Source: Streptomyces sp. V2I9 (GTDB taxonomy: Bacteria > Actinomycetota > Actinomycetes > Streptomycetales > Streptomycetaceae). From it: 64,000 nucleotides of DNA. Shown here in pieces: positions 25,772 to 33,266 of the stretch. The position numbers and the translations under genes are program-made. The first letter of the stretch is position 1. Every line of letters starts with the position of its first letter. The notes beneath the pieces are model-generated. The model had not been told where the DNA came from, did not search any database, and worked only from the letters and a program-made list of their open reading frames with translations. The stretch lies in assembly GCF_030817475.1 (NCBI RefSeq), contig NZ_JAUSZJ010000002.1, positions 2,285,501 through 2,349,500 of the forward strand. The letters run 5' to 3'.

Positions 25772-26784
25772 GGGGTGGGTGCCGCCTCGCCCGCCGGGTG
25801 GAGCTGGGCCGCGAGCTTGTCGACGGCGGCGGGGACGCGGACGCCGAGGACCGCGTCGGAGAGCGGCATGACCGCGAAGCGCTTGTTCCTGATCGCGGGG
25901 ACGTCGGCGAGGGCGGGGTCGGTGAGGAGGCGCTTCTTCTTCTGTTCGACGGTGGTGGTCCCGTAGTCGTAGATCACGATGACCTCGGGCTTGCGGGCGA
26001 CGACGTTCTCCCAGGAGGCGTCGCCGAAGGGCTTGTCGAGGTCGGCGAAGACGTTGGTGCCGCCGGCCCGTTCGATCAGTTCGTTGCCGATGCCCTCGCC
26101 GCCCGCGGTGAAGGCGGTCTTGTCGCCGCTGTCGTAGACGAAGACGGAGACGGGCTTCACGCCGTCCAGCTTCTTCGCGGTGGCGGCGTTGTCGGCCTTG
26201 GCCCGCTCGATCCAGGCTTCGGCGCGGTCGGGGACGCCGAAGGTGCGGCCGACCTCGCGGATCTCGTCGTAGAGGGTGTCCATGGGCCGGTCGCCCTCGG
26301 TGCAGCTCTCGGTGTTGAGGCGGGTCTCGACACCGGCCTTGGCGAACGCCTCGCGGCCCCGGCCGTCGGCGGCGGTGAAGGCGCTGCCGTAGCCGCCGTA
26401 GACGAAGTCGGGGGCGGCGGCGAGGACCTGTTCGTAGGAGGGGTACTCCTCGGCGAGGACGGGGACGGAGGCGTAGTCCTTCGCGTACTCCGGCAGGACC
26501 TGGTCGTCGAGGTAGGCGGTGCCGACGAGGGACTCGGTGAGGCCCAGTTCCAGCATGATCTCGGTGACGTGCTGGTTCATGGTGACCACGCGCTTCGGCG
26601 GGGCCTGGAACGTGGTGGTGACACCGCAGTTCTCGACGGTGTACGGGAAGCCGTCGCTCTTCGCCGCCGCCCCGTCCCCGGCGGCGGGGCCGCCGGAGGA
26701 GTCGGCCGTCCCGGAGGAGCAGGCGGTGAGGGCGAGCGGGAGCAGCACGGCGGCGGCTATGAGCGCAGGGGTGCGCCGGAACAT
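25768..26784 (-). CDS. btuF: Corrinoid ABC transporter substrate-binding lipoprotein
   Basis: A 338-residue class III solute-binding protein. The signal peptide ends in LALTAC, a good lipobox, with the lipid-modified Cys at residue 22. It then has RVVTMNQHVTEIMLELGL, typical of the FecB/BtuF fold, and FVYGGYGSAF. Immediately upstream is a cobalamin riboswitch. Binding of cobalamin rather than siderophore is inferred from that riboswitch. Its ATG at 26784 follows CGGAGAGG. Confidence 0.9.
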   Translation of the reverse strand: MFRRTPALIAAAVLLPLALTACSSGTADSSGGPAAGDGAAAKSDGFPYTVENCGVTTTFQAPPKRVVTMNQHVTEIMLELGLTESLVGTAYLDDQVLPEYAKDYASVPVLAEEYPSYEQVLAAAPDFVYGGYGSAFTAADGRGREAFAKAGVETRLNTESCTEGDRPMDTLYDEIREVGRTFGVPDRAEAWIERAKADNAATAKKLDGVKPVSVFVYDSGDKTAFTAGGEGIGNELIERAGGTNVFADLDKPFGDASWENVVARKPEVIVIYDYGTTTVEQKKKRLLTDPALADVPAIRNKRFAVMPLSDAVLGVRVPAAVDKLAAQLHPAGEAAPTP

Positions 26785-26804
26785 GGCGGGGCCTCTCCGG
26801 GGGA

Positions 26805-26995
26805 TTTCCGCGTCCCCTGGTCGATGCTGGAAGGCGTCGGGCCAGTTCCTGACTTCCGGGCCGCCCTCCGGTGCGGAACGCCCCTGGGGGCGTCCGCGTG
26901 GGAGGGGGCCCGGTCACAGTGGCGGGACCGTGCCGGATTCGCACCGGCTTCCTGGTTCCCGTCGCCTTGTCTTCGGGTCTGGGGTGCAGTGTGCC
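26805..26995 (-). promoter_or_regulatory. Cobalamin riboswitch
   Basis: On the minus strand the leader contains GGAAGCCGGTG, then GAATCCGGCACGG, then CCCGCCACTGTGACCGGG. This is the B12-box region, with GCCACTG at 26917-26923. Downstream are a GGAAGTCAGGAACTGGCCCG element and a G-rich segment near the btuF ribosome site that could be sequestered. The boundaries are approximate. It should turn off the btuFCD-type operon when adenosylcobalamin is plentiful. Confidence 0.92.
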
Positions 26996-27027
26996 AGACC
27001 CGTTCGGCCGCTCCGTGAGGTGTCGGC

Positions 27028-27450
27028 TCAGTACGCCTCGACGACCTGCACGTCTTCCTCCGTGATCACGCCGTCCACGATGCGGTACGAGCGGAACTGG
27101 AAGGGGCCCGCGTCGTCGGTGTCGGCGGTGGAGACGAGGACGTAGTGGGCGCCGGGCTCGTTGGCGTACGTGACGTCGGTGCGGGAGGGGTACGCCTCGG
27201 TCGCGGTGTGCGAGTGGTAGACGATCACCGGCTCCTCGTCGCGGTCGTCCATCTCGCGGTAGAGCTTGAGCAGGTCGGAGGAGTCGAACTCGTAGAACGT
27301 GGGCGAGCGGGCGGCGTTGAGCATCGGGATGAAGCGCTCGGGGCGGTCGGTACCGGCCGGGCCCGCGACCACTCCGCACGCCTCGTCGGGGTGGTCGGCG
27401 CGGGCGTGCGCGACGATCTGGTCGTGGAGCGCCTGGGTGATGGTCAGCAT
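27028..27450 (-). CDS. mec: JAMM metallopeptidase Mec (CysO-cysteine hydrolase)
   Basis: A 140-residue JAB1/MPN/Mov34 (M67) zinc peptidase. Zinc and catalytic residues are present: Glu23 (DEACGVV) and HSHTATEAYPSRTD with His79, His81, Ser89 and Asp92. In mycobacteria Mec cleaves cysteine from the C terminus of CysO. Here it is separated from cysO-cysM by a B12-riboswitch transporter operon, though all share one strand. The present CysO ends GGMR, so Mec may also trim that tail. The ATG at 27450 was chosen as the start of the domain. Confidence 0.93.
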   Translation of the reverse strand: MLTITQALHDQIVAHARADHPDEACGVVAGPAGTDRPERFIPMLNAARSPTFYEFDSSDLLKLYREMDDRDEEPVIVYHSHTATEAYPSRTDVTYANEPGAHYVLVSTADTDDAGPFQFRSYRIVDGVITEEDVQVVEAY

Positions 27451-27469
27451 GGCGTCAGGATATGCGGGC

Positions 27470-27506
27470 GGGCCCTCGCGTACCGGTGGGTGGTACGCGA
27501 GGGCCC
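27470..27506. terminator. Hairpin upstream of mec
   Basis: GGGCCCTCGCGTACC (27470-27484) pairs perfectly with 27492-27506, loop 7 nt. It lies 160 nt after the stop of the amino-acid permease and 20 nt before the mec start, so it probably ends the permease transcript. Confidence 0.8.
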
Positions 27507-27663
27507 GCATGCTGGACAGCTCTCGGCCTTCGGGGCGGCCGTGGCGGTCCGGGGAGGGGGCGGTCGTGGGGCCCGCCCTCGGGGTCGGTGACGATGCCGG
27601 TCCGGTGGACGCCCGGGTCCGGCGCGGAGGCCGGGGCCGGTGGGGCGGCCCCGGTTCCCGGCG

Positions 27664-29115
27664 TCAGCGGGTCTCGGTGGGGGCCTTCTCCGGGTCCGGG
27701 GTGCGGGCCTGGATGACCCGGTAGGAGACGAAGAGGACGAGCGCCCACAGCGGCGCGCAGTAGAGCGAGATCCTGGCGTCCTCGTCGATCGCCATCATCA
27801 CGATGACCATGCCGATGAACAGCAGGGCGAACCAGCTGGTGTACGGGGCTCCGGGGGCCTTGAACGAGGAGTGCGGGAGCAGCCCGGCGTCGGCCATGCG
27901 GCGGTAGCGGATCTGGCTGATCAGGATCATGATCCAGGCCCACATGCCGGAGATGGTCGCGAAGGAGACGACGTAGGTGAACGCCTCGCCCGGCCACTGG
28001 TAGTTGATCCAGACGCCGACGAGCATCAGGGCGGCGGAGAAGGTGGTGCCGGCCAGCGGCAGGCCGTTCTTCGTCAGCTGGGTGAAGGCGCGGGGGCCCT
28101 GGCCGTTGAGGGCGAGGTCGCGGAGCATGCGGCCGGTGGAGTACATGCCGGAGTTGCAGGAGGAGAGCGCCGCGGTGAGGACGACGAAGTTGACGATGGC
28201 GGCGCCGACGCCGAGCCCCATCTCCTCGAAGGCCTTCACGAACGGGGAGACGCCGGGCTTGAAGGTGGACCACGGGACGACCGAGAGGATCATGATCAGC
28301 GCGCCGACGTAGAAGACGGCGATGCGCCACGGCACGGTGTTGATGGCCTTGGGCAGCACGGTCTCGGGGTCCTTGGACTCTCCGGCGGTGACGCCGACGA
28401 GTTCCACGGCGAGGAAGGCGAACATGACGATCTGGAGCGTCATGAGGGTGCCGGTGATGCCGTTGGGGAAGAAGCCGCCGTCGTTCCAGAGGTTGGCGAC
28501 CGTCGCGGTGTCGCCCGCGTCGGAGAATCCGACGGTGAGGACGCCCGCGCAGATCAGGATCATGCCGATGATGGCGGTGACCTTGACCATGGAGAACCAG
28601 AACTCCAGCTCGCCGAAGAGCTTCACGGAGATCAGGTTGGCGCCGTAGAGAATGACGGTGAACACCAGGGCGGAGAGCCACTGGGGAATGTCCCACCAGT
28701 ACGTCATATACGTGGCCGCGGCGGTGACTTCGGTGATTCCGGTGACGACCCAGAACAGCCAGTAGGTCCACCCGGTGACGAATCCGAAGAACGGGCTGAT
28801 GAATTCCCGTGCGTACTCCGAGAAGGAGCCGGAGACCGGGCGGTACATGAGGAGTTCGCCCAGGGCCCGCATGATGAAGAAGATGACCAGACCCGCGATG
28901 ACGTAGGCCAGGATGAGGCTGGGTCCGGCCCGGTCGATGGCCTTGCCCGCGCCGAGGAAGAGACCGGTGCCGATGGCCCCGCCGATGGCGATCATCTGGA
29001 TCTGGCGGGCTCCCAGGCCTCGCTGGTATCCCTCGCCGCCGGCTCCGGCGTCCCCGGCTTCACCGCCGGGCCGCCCCTGGCCGGCCTGTCCGTCGTCGAC
29101 GTGCGCCGTTGTCAT
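27664..29115 (-). CDS. Amino acid permease (APC family)
   Basis: A 483-residue amino acid transporter with 12 predicted helices. The first helix carries IAIGGAIGTGLFLGAG, the substrate-binding loop of the AAT subfamily, followed by GPSLILAYVIAGLVIFFIMRALGEL. Further blocks (PVSGSFSEYAREFISPFFGF, GTLMTLQIVMFAFLAVELVG) fit the asparagine / D-serine-D-alanine-glycine permeases. The exact substrate is not fixed. About 30 disordered Gly-rich residues precede helix 1. GGAGAAAGG precedes the ATG at 29115. Confidence 0.9.
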   Translation of the reverse strand: MTTAHVDDGQAGQGRPGGEAGDAGAGGEGYQRGLGARQIQMIAIGGAIGTGLFLGAGKAIDRAGPSLILAYVIAGLVIFFIMRALGELLMYRPVSGSFSEYAREFISPFFGFVTGWTYWLFWVVTGITEVTAAATYMTYWWDIPQWLSALVFTVILYGANLISVKLFGELEFWFSMVKVTAIIGMILICAGVLTVGFSDAGDTATVANLWNDGGFFPNGITGTLMTLQIVMFAFLAVELVGVTAGESKDPETVLPKAINTVPWRIAVFYVGALIMILSVVPWSTFKPGVSPFVKAFEEMGLGVGAAIVNFVVLTAALSSCNSGMYSTGRMLRDLALNGQGPRAFTQLTKNGLPLAGTTFSAALMLVGVWINYQWPGEAFTYVVSFATISGMWAWIMILISQIRYRRMADAGLLPHSSFKAPGAPYTSWFALLFIGMVIVMMAIDEDARISLYCAPLWALVLFVSYRVIQARTPDPEKAPTETR

Positions 29116-29227
29116 GGTGGTGCGCCTTTCTCCACGCCGATCCGCGCGCCGTACGAGGCGGCGGACCAGGTCCTGATCCCCCCGGATATGGATGGAGTGC
29201 GACCGGCGTTCGGCCGGTGTGCAGCGC

Positions 29228-29321
29228 CCCGGGGAAACAGGGGTGGCGTTCCCCGGGCGGTCGTGAAGATTTATCACGGCCGTCATGGAACACCTTGAGG
29301 CATTATGTGGCGCACGCCACA
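29228..29321. promoter_or_regulatory. Inverted repeats in the permease upstream region
   Basis: In the 372-bp gap between the permease start and the DUF2017 stop, CCCGGGGAA (29228-29236) pairs with TTCCCCGGG (29249-29257), and TGTGGCG-CA-CGCCACA is a perfect 16-bp palindrome at 29306-29321. The palindrome lies about 190 bp before the permease and is a good operator candidate. The rest of the gap is AT-richer promoter-like DNA with no ORF that I trust. Confidence 0.5.
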
Positions 29322-29415
29322 GGAAAAAGCAGACAAGAGACTCCGTCCGGCATGAATGACCCGAATGACTTGGGGCGATCATTACCCGGATCTGAGCGTC
29401 CGTTGAGCGAACAAA

Positions 29416-29444
29416 GGCCGTCCGCCACGGCGTGGCGGACGGCC
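29416..29444 (-). terminator. Terminator of clpS-DUF2017
   Basis: A 13-bp perfect stem (29416-29428 with 29432-29444) with loop GCC, followed on the minus strand by TTTGTTC. It is about 45 nt after the DUF2017 stop. Confidence 0.88.
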
Positions 29445-29487
29445 CGGTCCGACGGGGGCTGTCTGCGGAAAAGGCCCGAACGGCCGG

Positions 29488-30099
29488 TTACGGCATCAGG
29501 GTCTCGACGAGGGTCTCCTGGAGCGCGCCGAGCCAGAGGTAGGCCATCACCATGGGCTTGCGCGGATCGCTGTCGGGGAGCCGGTAGAGCGAGCCCTCCT
29601 CGCCCTGGTCGTCGTCGGAGACCTCCAGCCGGGTGCCGATGGTCAGCCGCAGGTCGTTGAGGGAGCGCAGCCAGCTGCGGCATTCGTCGCCGGTGAGGGT
29701 GAGGACGGCGCCGCCGTCGCCGACCGGGGAGAGGGCGTCCAGGGTGCGGACGACGGTGAGGGCGTCCTCGCGCTTGCCGGAGCGCAGGTCCATCTCGGTG
29801 AAGCGGCGGAACTCGGAGGACAGCTCGCGCAGCTCCTCCTCCGGCTTTCCGCCCTCCGCGGGGCCGTCGGGGCCGCCGTAGGCGTCGGGGAAGAGGCGGG
29901 CCAGCGCCGGATCGGACGGCGGCTTGCTGGGCCCCTCGGCGAAGAGGGCGGCGAGCGGGTCCTCACCCTCGGCGGGCTGGCCGCCGGGGCCGATCAGCTC
30001 CAGCAGCTGGACGGCGAGCGAGCGCAGGATGGAGATCTCGACCTCGTCGAGCGCGACGGCCGCGCCGCCGCCTGGGGTGGCCTCGAAATGGCCGGCCAT
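29488..30099 (-). CDS. DUF2017 family protein
   Basis: A 203-residue cytoplasmic protein of the actinobacterial DUF2017 family. It has ALDEVEISILRSLAVQLLEL near the N terminus, an acidic Gly/Pro-rich linker, and VLTLTGDECRSWLRSLNDLRL and YLWLGALQETLVETL in the C-terminal half. The function is unknown. It follows clpS on the same strand with 65 nt between them, a linkage conserved in actinobacteria, which suggests some tie to the ClpS-ClpAP protein turnover system. ATG at 30099. Confidence 0.88.
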   Translation of the reverse strand: MAGHFEATPGGGAAVALDEVEISILRSLAVQLLELIGPGGQPAEGEDPLAALFAEGPSKPPSDPALARLFPDAYGGPDGPAEGGKPEEELRELSSEFRRFTEMDLRSGKREDALTVVRTLDALSPVGDGGAVLTLTGDECRSWLRSLNDLRLTIGTRLEVSDDDQGEEGSLYRLPDSDPRKPMVMAYLWLGALQETLVETLMP

Positions 30100-30164
30100 G
30101 GGGTCTCCGATGGTGGGTCGAACGGGGCAGGGGCGGGGCGCGCCGGGGCGCGGCGGCCCGTCGG

Positions 30165-30482
30165 TCAGTTGCGGTCCTGGGTGAGGGTGGCCCACAGCCC
30201 GTAGCCGTGCATGGCCTGGACGTCGCGCTCCATCTCCTCGCGGCTCCCGCTGGAGACGACGGCGCGGCCCTTCTGGTGCACGTCCATCATGAGCCGGTGG
30301 GCCTTGTCCTTCGAGTAGCCGAAGTAGGCCTGGAAGACGTAGGTCACGTAGCTCATGAGGTTGACCGGGTCGTTGTGGACGAGCGTCACCCACGGGACGT
30401 CCGGCTCGGGGACCACGAAGGTCTCCTCGGCGGAATCAGGTCGTTCGATCTCCAGCGGAGTAGCAACGCTCACCTGTCCCAT
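30165..30482 (-). CDS. clpS: ATP-dependent Clp protease adaptor ClpS
   Basis: A 105-residue N-end rule adaptor for ClpC/ClpA. After an N-terminal tail of about 28 residues it has [21 protein letters not shown], with the Asn-Asp substrate-pocket motif, [21 protein letters not shown] (contact helix) and HGYGLWATL. Length and motifs fit the actinobacterial group. The start ATG at 30482 has a weak ribosome site; another ATG is not available closer to the core. It is divergent from pncB with 79 bp between starts. Confidence 0.95.
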   Translation of the reverse strand: MGQVSVATPLEIERPDSAEETFVVPEPDVPWVTLVHNDPVNLMSYVTYVFQAYFGYSKDKAHRLMMDVHQKGRAVVSSGSREEMERDVQAMHGYGLWATLTQDRN

Positions 30483-30561
30483 GCTGCCACCCGGAGGGTC
30501 CCCGCGCACAAACGGACCCCACATCTCGTCACTTTGACGAATAGGGGGTAGCATTCCAGCC

Positions 30562-31890
30562 ATGAACACAGCGGACCTCGGGCGACGGGTCGGCGTTCCG
30601 TCGACCGCGCTCTTCACCGACCAGTACGAGCTGACGATGGTGCAGGCGGCCCTCAAGGCCGGCACCGCCGACCGGCACTCCGTCTTCGAGGCGTTCACCC
30701 GCCGCCTGCCCGAGGGGCGGCGCTACGGCGTCGTCGCGGGCACCGGCCGGGTGCTGGACGCGGTGGAGAACTTCCACTTCGACGACGAGATGATCGGCTT
30801 CCTGCGCCAGCAGCAGATCGTGGACGAGCCGACCCTGGAATGGCTGGCCGGCTACCGCTTCAGCGGCGACATCTGGGGCTACCCGGAGGGCGAGGTCTAC
30901 TTCCCCGGCTCCCCGGTCCTCCGGGTGGAGGGCACCTTCGCCGAGTGCGTGCTGCTGGAGACGGTGATCCTCTCGATCCTCAACCACGACTCCGCCATCG
31001 CCGCCGCCGCCTCGCGGATGTCGGCCGCCGCCGGGGGCCGCCGGCTCATCGAGATGGGGGCGCGCCGCACCCACGAGCTGTCGGCGGTCGCCTCGGCCCG
31101 CGCGGCGTACGTCGGCGGCTTCGACGCCACCTCCGACCTGGCGGCGGGGTTCCGCTGGGCGATCCCGACGGTGGGCACGAGCGCGCACGCCTTCACCCTG
31201 CTGCACGACACCGAGCGCGACGCGTTCCGGGCCCAGGTGGACTCGCTGGGCCGGGGCACGACGCTGCTGGTCGACACGTACGACGTGACCGAGGCGGTCC
31301 GGGCGGCCGTCGAGATCGCGGGCCCGGAGCTGGGCGCCGTACGGATCGACTCCGGGGACCTGCTGCTGGTCGCGCACCGGGTGCGCCAGCAGCTGGACGA
31401 GCTGGGGGCGACGGACACGAAGATCGTGGTGACCTCGGACCTGGACGAATACGCCATCGCCTCGCTGGCCGCCGCACCGGTGGACGCGTACGGGGTCGGC
31501 ACCCAGCTGGTCACCGGGAGCGGGCACCCCACCTGCTCGATGGTCTACAAGCTGGTGGCCCGCGCCGGTTCGGGTGAGCCGGACGCCCCGCTCGTCCCGG
31601 TGGCCAAGAAGTCGCTCGGCGCGAAGGCGTCGAAGGGCGGCCGCAAGTGGGCCGCCCGCCGGACCGACGAGCACGGCGTCGCCGAGGCCGAGGTGATCGG
31701 CACCGGGCCGGTCCCCGAGGAGCTGGCCGGCCGGCAGCTGCTGGTGGAGCTGGTGCGGGGCGGCGAGGTGGTCGCCCGCGAGCCGCTGGACGCGGTCCGG
31801 GACCGGCACGTGGCCGCGCGGGCGGGGCTGCCGATGTCGGCGGTCCAGCTGTCGCGCGGCGAGGCGGTGATCCCGACCGAGTACGTCTGA
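30562..31890 (+). CDS. pncB: Nicotinate phosphoribosyltransferase
   Basis: A 442-residue enzyme that converts nicotinate and PRPP to nicotinate mononucleotide in the Preiss-Handler NAD salvage route. It has [39 protein letters not shown], the conserved [15 protein letters not shown] block and VRIDSGDLL, with VTSDLDEY near the PRPP site. The enzyme is cytoplasmic and of normal length. It is followed by pncA, which makes its substrate. ATG at 30562; AGGGGGTAG lies upstream. Confidence 0.95.
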   Translation: MNTADLGRRVGVPSTALFTDQYELTMVQAALKAGTADRHSVFEAFTRRLPEGRRYGVVAGTGRVLDAVENFHFDDEMIGFLRQQQIVDEPTLEWLAGYRFSGDIWGYPEGEVYFPGSPVLRVEGTFAECVLLETVILSILNHDSAIAAAASRMSAAAGGRRLIEMGARRTHELSAVASARAAYVGGFDATSDLAAGFRWAIPTVGTSAHAFTLLHDTERDAFRAQVDSLGRGTTLLVDTYDVTEAVRAAVEIAGPELGAVRIDSGDLLLVAHRVRQQLDELGATDTKIVVTSDLDEYAIASLAAAPVDAYGVGTQLVTGSGHPTCSMVYKLVARAGSGEPDAPLVPVAKKSLGAKASKGGRKWAARRTDEHGVAEAEVIGTGPVPEELAGRQLLVELVRGGEVVAREPLDAVRDRHVAARAGLPMSAVQLSRGEAVIPTEYV

Positions 31891-31893
31891 CGC

Positions 31894-31920
31894 GGTCCGG
31901 GACCGGCCCGGTCCCGGACC
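31894..31920 (+). terminator. Terminator of pncB
   Basis: GGTCCGGGACC (31894-31904) pairs with GGTCCCGGACC (31910-31920). The left arm and its flank (GACGCGGTCCGGGACCGG) repeat a segment inside the pncB coding sequence near 31790. Confidence 0.75.
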
Positions 31921-32064
31921 GGAGCGGCCGGGTCCGGAACCGGCGGTTTCACGGACGGGCTTGATTGTGACGTTTCAGTGCCTAGGCTCGAACCCTCGAA
32001 ACCCTCGAACGCACCGCCCCATCCCCACCCGCTCCGCATCCGCCCCCACCGAAGGACACCCGCC

Positions 32065-32655
32065 ATGCACCGCGCATTGATCGTCGTGGACGTTCAGAAC
32101 GACTTCTGCGAGGGCGGCAGCCTCGCGGTGGCGGGCGGCGCCGATGTCGCCGCCGCCATCACCGACCTGATCGGCGACGCCCAGCCCGCCTACCGCCACG
32201 TGGTGGCCACCCGCGACCACCACGTGGACCCGGGCGACCACTTCTCGGCGACCCCGGACTACGTGGACTCCTGGCCGGTGCACTGCGTCGCCGGCACGGA
32301 GGGGGTGGGCTTCCACCCGAACTTCGCGCCCGCCGTCGCCTCCGGGGCGATCGACACGGTCTTCGACAAGGGGGCGTACTCGGCCGCCTACAGCGGATTC
32401 GAGGGCACCGACGAGAACGGGACCGGCCTCGCCCGGTGGCTGCGCGACCGCGAGGTCACCGAGGTCGACGTGGTCGGCATCGCCACCGACCACTGCGTAC
32501 GGGCCACCGCGCTGGACGCGGCCCGTGAGGGCTTCGTCACCCAGGTGCTCCTCGACCTGACCGCGGGCGTCTCGGAGGCCACCACCGAGCGGGCCCTGGC
32601 GGAGCTGCGTACGGCGGGCGTGAAGCTCTCCGGCACGCCCACCGTCGCCTCGTAG
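32065..32655 (+). CDS. pncA: Nicotinamidase
   Basis: A 196-residue isochorismatase-fold amidase that converts nicotinamide to nicotinate. The catalytic triad is visible: Asp9 (LIVVDVQNDF), Lys in FDKGAYSAAYSGF and Cys in GIATDHCVRATALDA. The metal site is ATRDHHVDPGDHF. GAAGGACACC precedes the ATG at 32065. It follows pncB with a terminator between them, so it may have its own promoter (in 31921-32064). Confidence 0.95.
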   Translation: MHRALIVVDVQNDFCEGGSLAVAGGADVAAAITDLIGDAQPAYRHVVATRDHHVDPGDHFSATPDYVDSWPVHCVAGTEGVGFHPNFAPAVASGAIDTVFDKGAYSAAYSGFEGTDENGTGLARWLRDREVTEVDVVGIATDHCVRATALDAAREGFVTQVLLDLTAGVSEATTERALAELRTAGVKLSGTPTVAS

Positions 32656-32686
32656 CCGCCGGGCCCCCGTACGGCCCGTCGAAGCC

Positions 32687-33142
32687 CTATGCGGCCGGGC
32701 GGGCCGGTCCGGCGTGCCCGGAGGGGCCCAGCAGCGCCCTGATCGGCCGCCACAGCTCCTGGCACGACGGCAGCGGCTGGGCCGAGGAGAACGGCGGCGA
32801 AGGCTGCGACGCCCGGGGCCCAGGGCCCCCCGGCCGGGTGGTGGCCGGGCCCTCCTGCGGAGCGGTCCGCCACAGCAGCCCGTCCGGATGGTGCAGCACC
32901 GCCGTGACCTCGTCCGGCGTGGGCGGCCGGTCGTTGCCGCGCAGGTAGACCGCCCGCAGCCCCAGATTGCGCAGCCTGGTCAGGGCGCGCGCCCGGTTCG
33001 CCGCGTGCACCAGCACCCGTACCGGGGCGCCCGGCCCCGCCCCCGTACCGCCGTGGGGACCTGTGCCGTCGGCCGGTCTGGTGAGGGTCAGGGCGACCAC
33101 CACCGTGCCGTTCGGCAACCTGCAGAAACCTCCGCCTGCCAT
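32687..33142 (-). CDS. Hypothetical protein
   Basis: A 151-residue protein that I do not recognise. The first 95 residues look folded (GFCRLPNGTVVVALTLTRP, VRVLVHAANRARALTRLRNL, LRAVYLRGNDRPPTPDEV), with a beta-strand/helix pattern, and the remainder is Pro/Gly-rich and likely disordered. There is no signal peptide or membrane helix. Its third-position GC bias supports coding. GGGGGAG precedes the ATG at 33142. It is convergent with pncA and downstream of the secreted protease. Confidence 0.68.
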   Translation of the reverse strand: MAGGGFCRLPNGTVVVALTLTRPADGTGPHGGTGAGPGAPVRVLVHAANRARALTRLRNLGLRAVYLRGNDRPPTPDEVTAVLHHPDGLLWRTAPQEGPATTRPGGPGPRASQPSPPFSSAQPLPSCQELWRPIRALLGPSGHAGPARPAA

Positions 33143-33204
33143 GCTCCGCGCTCCCCCGTGAGACGTCGTGTCAATAAGGATGTGGACAAGACGCACCTAA
33201 ACAC

Positions 33205-33240
33205 GATCGGCCGCCGCCCGCTAGGGGGCGACGGCCGATC
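33205..33240 (-). terminator. Terminator of the secreted protease gene
   Basis: GATCGGCCG (33205-33213) pairs with CGGCCGATC (33232-33240), with further inner pairing. On the minus strand GTGTTTAGG follows. It is 27 nt after the protease stop. Confidence 0.85.
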
Positions 33241-33266
33241 ATGGTGTGACCTGCGGTTCTACGTGA

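Noticed and set aside
23905-26784. Siderophore/iron importer
   Set aside because: The proteins fit either, but the leader has a clear B12 box and no iron box, so corrinoid uptake is preferred.
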